Shown here: positions 62,196 to 64,000 of the stretch, piece by piece
Numbering within the stretch: the first letter of the stretch is position 1
How the letters are laid out: each line of letters starts with the position of its first letter
NCBI RefSeq assembly: GCF_040719145.1
Contig: NZ_JBFDUZ010000001.1
Span: 1,364,001-1,428,000 of the forward strand
DNA length: 64,000 nucleotides
From: Paenibacillus sp. JQZ6Y-1
GTDB lineage: Bacteria > Bacillota > Bacilli > Paenibacillales > Paenibacillaceae
Direction: 5' to 3'
Program-made: the position numbers and the translations under genes
Notes under the pieces: model-generated
Seen by the model: the letters and a program-made list of their open reading frames with translations, nothing else
Told to the model about the DNA's origin: nothing
The model's database searches: none

Positions 62196-62549
62196 TTATT
62201 TGGCAACTTCGCTATATTCGGCGTCTGCGCATTGGCTGGCCGGTTGAACCCAATCTTGGGACCAATCTTGAATGCCGCGAATAACGGTTTCCAGCGCCAG
62301 ACCTTTGGATGTTAATTCGTATTCAATGCGTACAGGCGTTTCCGGATAGACATGACGAACAACCATTCCTTCATGCTCCAGATCCTTCAAACGCTCTGAC
62401 AACAGACGACCACTAACAGGAAGCGACGACTGGATCGAACAAAAGCGTTGGGGACCATTCAACAACTGATAAATGATCAGACCATTCCAGCGTTTACTTA
62501 AAATCTGCATCCCTTTTTCAAATCGGGGACAAAGCATTGATGTATCCAT
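62196..62549 (-). CDS. HxlR-family transcriptional regulator
   Basis: This 117-residue protein has the HxlR winged helix with a leading cysteine (CPRFEKGMQILSKRWNGLIIYQLLNGPQRFCSIQSSLPVSGRLLSERLKDLEHEGMVVRHVYPETPVRIEYELTSKG). HxlR proteins such as HypR and QorR sense aldehydes, quinones or disulfide stress through a conserved N-terminal cysteine, present here at position 7. The start follows AGAGGTGAT. The nearest possible targets are the aldehyde dehydrogenase and VOC genes, though they are not directly adjacent. Confidence 0.92.
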   Translation of the reverse strand: MDTSMLCPRFEKGMQILSKRWNGLIIYQLLNGPQRFCSIQSSLPVSGRLLSERLKDLEHEGMVVRHVYPETPVRIEYELTSKGLALETVIRGIQDWSQDWVQPASQCADAEYSEVAK

Positions 62550-62906
62550 CTATATCACCTCTTTTGTAAACTTATTATAGCACATAATATACATTTGATA
62601 CAGACTAACCTTTTGATTACGAGGTAACTTTACGATTATTTCTTTTGAAAAGCTATCCGATTACTTAAAGTTAACTTGTTCGATGTTGGGTATGACTCCA
62701 TCTTAACATATATTTTACCTGTATTTGATCATTTGACATAAAAATGCCGAATTCCTGCTAGATGACTTATTCTGCAGAAATTCGGCGTATACATTATGTA
62801 GGATGGAATATTGCTGCTCAAAAACAGAAAGGGCCGTGCGGAAATTCATTCCGGTTTCCAGGCCCGTCAATGCAACGTAATACGTATGTTATTTCTCTGG
62901 GGTGGC
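62550..62906. other. Non-coding stretch with two hairpins downstream of the 79-residue gene
   Basis: No credible gene is seen. Besides the reverse-strand terminator at 62746-62786, a second hairpin at 62831-62865 (GGGCC/GGCCC with inner CGGAA/TTCCG) lies close to the stop codon of the reverse-strand gene. An open frame at 62762-62974 has no ribosome site and runs through both hairpins. Confidence 0.5.
62746..62786 (-). terminator. Terminator on the reverse strand, after the 79-residue gene
   Basis: GCCGAATT (62746-62753) pairs with AATTCGGC (62779-62786), with inner CTGC/GCAG. Read on the reverse strand, the second arm is followed by ATTTTT. It is about 120 nt after the stop of the gene at 62907-63146. 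Confidence 0.65.
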
Positions 62907-63146
62907 TCAGTAAAGCGATAATGCAAGCGTATCACTTTCACGGTAAGTATGCAGGATTGCTTCGGAGCCGATAACCTCGATACTGATGACAGTGTTCAGA
63001 CAGTTTTTAATCATTTTTTTGCCGTTTGTAATTTTGCTCTCAAGGGTTCTGCGCAGTAGTCTCAATAATTTGGATACTGGCTGTGTATTATCGGCGTTAA
63101 AGTAAACGGGCACCATTTTGTCCTCTAACAGAATTGTCGTTTTCAC
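62907..63146 (-). CDS. Small protein of unknown function (79 residues)
   Basis: This gene begins with GTG 63146, which follows GAGGTGAT with good spacing. The product starts MKTTILLEDKMVPVYFNADN and contains a basic segment (LLRLLRRTLESKITNGKKMIKN). It has no membrane helix or known motif. It is divergent from the partial gene at the right edge, with 423 bp between them, and has its own terminator. I do not recognise the family. Confidence 0.7.
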   Translation of the reverse strand: MKTTILLEDKMVPVYFNADNTQPVSKLLRLLRRTLESKITNGKKMIKNCLNTVISIEVIGSEAILHTYRESDTLALSLY

Positions 63147-63569
63147 TATTAATCACCTCATTGTATGATAAATAATTCACAGTTAACGGTATAGCTAATG
63201 TCGCTGTTTGTTTGGGGTTGGGGTACTACCTGTCCGCTAACTTGAGTTTATTGTAATCACCTTTCCTTAAAGAAAACTTAAAAGAACCTGATATTCACCT
63301 AAAACATTGCACTTTTTCGCACGAGGGGACACAAAATGATCATACAGGCGATAGCATTCATAACGTTATATTTCATTCAGACAGTCGCTATTTATACGAA
63401 CACCGTATAACAATAAAGAAATATTTGAAAATAATTGACAAAAATAAGTCTATAGTGCTACATTTAAATGGGAAATAAGAACCATAAAATTATTTTTGAT
63501 GAACGTGAATGCCCTTTTATATAGATATAAAAGCTCACATGTCATTATCGAAGGGAGAACATCCACCAT
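63147..63569. other. Intergenic region between divergent unknown genes
   Basis: These 423 bp are A/T rich with no gene. A -35-like TTGACA at 63437-63442 with CTACAT 17 bp later is a possible promoter for the forward gene starting at 63570. No inverted repeat stands out. Confidence 0.45.
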
Positions 63570-64000
63570 ATGTTTGCCTTGGACGCTTTTAATGGCAAAA
63601 AGCTGATGCTGACGGAAAAGGAAATATCCTTTCTCGCGGGTACAATGGGCTTTACCCGTGTACTTGGTTTGCATCAGTCGTCTGCATTGGATCAGGGAGA
63701 AGACTGGATGAATGGATTGAAACAAGTGGGCGTATCGTTGCTGCAAAAAGGCTATATTAGCGGTCATGAGCTGGAAAACCTGCTCAATCAAACATCCAAT
63801 GATCCTTCGCAGCAGCCTTCTATTGCACCGTATACTCGTGGCTGTTGTCTGCGATGCAGCTTTCCTGCCAGTGAGCAGGGACCAGTCGTGCAGACGCAAT
63901 ATTATTTAAATCATGATGGGATTTTTGAGATTAAGCCAGCGACAGGCATGAGCGGGCAGTATGAAATGGAACGCGCCGGTGCGCTGGAGCAAACGGAAGA
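63570..64000 (+). CDS. Protein of unknown function, 3' end cut off
   Basis: The frame is open from ATG 63570 to the window edge, giving at least 143 residues; the C terminus is missing. The upstream GAAGGGAGAACATCCACC is a good ribosome site. The visible part begins MFALDAFNGKKLMLTEKEISFLAGTMGF and contains a CCLRCSF cysteine cluster. It is soluble and mixed alpha/beta, with no motif I can name. Confidence 0.75.
   Translation, partial: MFALDAFNGKKLMLTEKEISFLAGTMGFTRVLGLHQSSALDQGEDWMNGLKQVGVSLLQKGYISGHELENLLNQTSNDPSQQPSIAPYTRGCCLRCSFPASEQGPVVQTQYYLNHDGIFEIKPATGMSGQYEMERAGALEQTE

Noticed and set aside
62762-62974. 70-residue forward open frame
   Set aside because: No ribosome site, runs through two hairpins and overlaps the better supported reverse-strand gene at 62907-63146.
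63450-63899. 149-residue reverse-strand open frame
   Set aside because: It overlaps the forward gene at 63570, which has a strong ribosome site; the reverse frame has none and an unnatural composition.
1-64000. Mobile element, prophage or CRISPR array
   Set aside because: No transposase, integrase, phage structural gene, spaced repeat array or cas gene was found; the only arrays are short tandem repeats near the Y RNAs.

Overview
The window looks like chromosomal DNA of a Paenibacillus-like member of the Bacillales. This is inferred from strong AGGAGG-type ribosome sites, frequent TTG/GTG starts, lipoboxes, CcpA-type cre sites, MarR/HxlR/LacI/WYL regulators and a mannan-degrading gene set. 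No insertion sequence, phage gene, CRISPR array, rRNA or ordinary tRNA gene was seen.

Layout. 1-5900: an AAHS-type MFS transporter (cut by the left edge), a DUF45 metallopeptidase, a fused dihydroxyacetone kinase and a membrane diguanylate cyclase. 6190-10916: a TetR-controlled export operon (TetR, short adaptor, DHA2-type permease, lipoprotein adaptor) behind a near-ideal promoter with a palindrome in its spacer. 11266-16439: a second diguanylate cyclase, a tiny LSm/Hfq-like protein, a MarR regulator with matching operators at its own start and before a flavodoxin-fold oxidoreductase, and a MATE exporter.

16583-32034 is the most interesting block. Five genes match the gene set of the poorly understood E. 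coli yeh locus: a MoxR-type AAA+ ATPase (YehL), DUF5682 (YehM), a VWA protein (YehP), DUF4132 (YehI) and a SWIM zinc-finger protein (YehQ), plus a small extra gene. Two overlapping WYL regulators converge on them. Divergent from the WYL pair is a Ro60 (TROVE-VWA) gene preceded by two Y RNAs. The first Y RNA contains a nearly perfect circularly permuted tRNA elbow (T arm, acceptor stem, D arm), as in the YrlA class. The second keeps the Ro-binding stem but has no tRNA mimic. A 12-bp tandem repeat lies between them.

32211-46520 is a beta-mannan/beta-glucan utilisation locus: secreted GH5 cellulase with X2/CBM46-like modules, secreted GH5 mannanase, LacI regulator, mannosyl-glucose phosphorylase (GH130), cellobiose/mannobiose 2-epimerase, sugar ABC importer without its own ATPase, a second GH130 phosphorylase, a GH113 mannanase and a CE7 esterase. 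Extracellular enzymes cut mannan, the ABC system imports oligomers, and epimerase plus phosphorylases yield mannose-1-phosphate inside the cell. A 20-bp palindrome and a related copy lie between the two divergent halves and probably bind the LacI protein.

46652-64000 is mixed: a DinB-like protein, a DUF218 protein, a lipoprotein, membrane proteins, a spermidine-synthase-like protein, an AraC regulator with an SDR protein, metE, another SDR protein, an MFS transporter, aldehyde dehydrogenase, a VOC protein, an HxlR regulator, small unknown genes and an unknown gene cut by the right edge.
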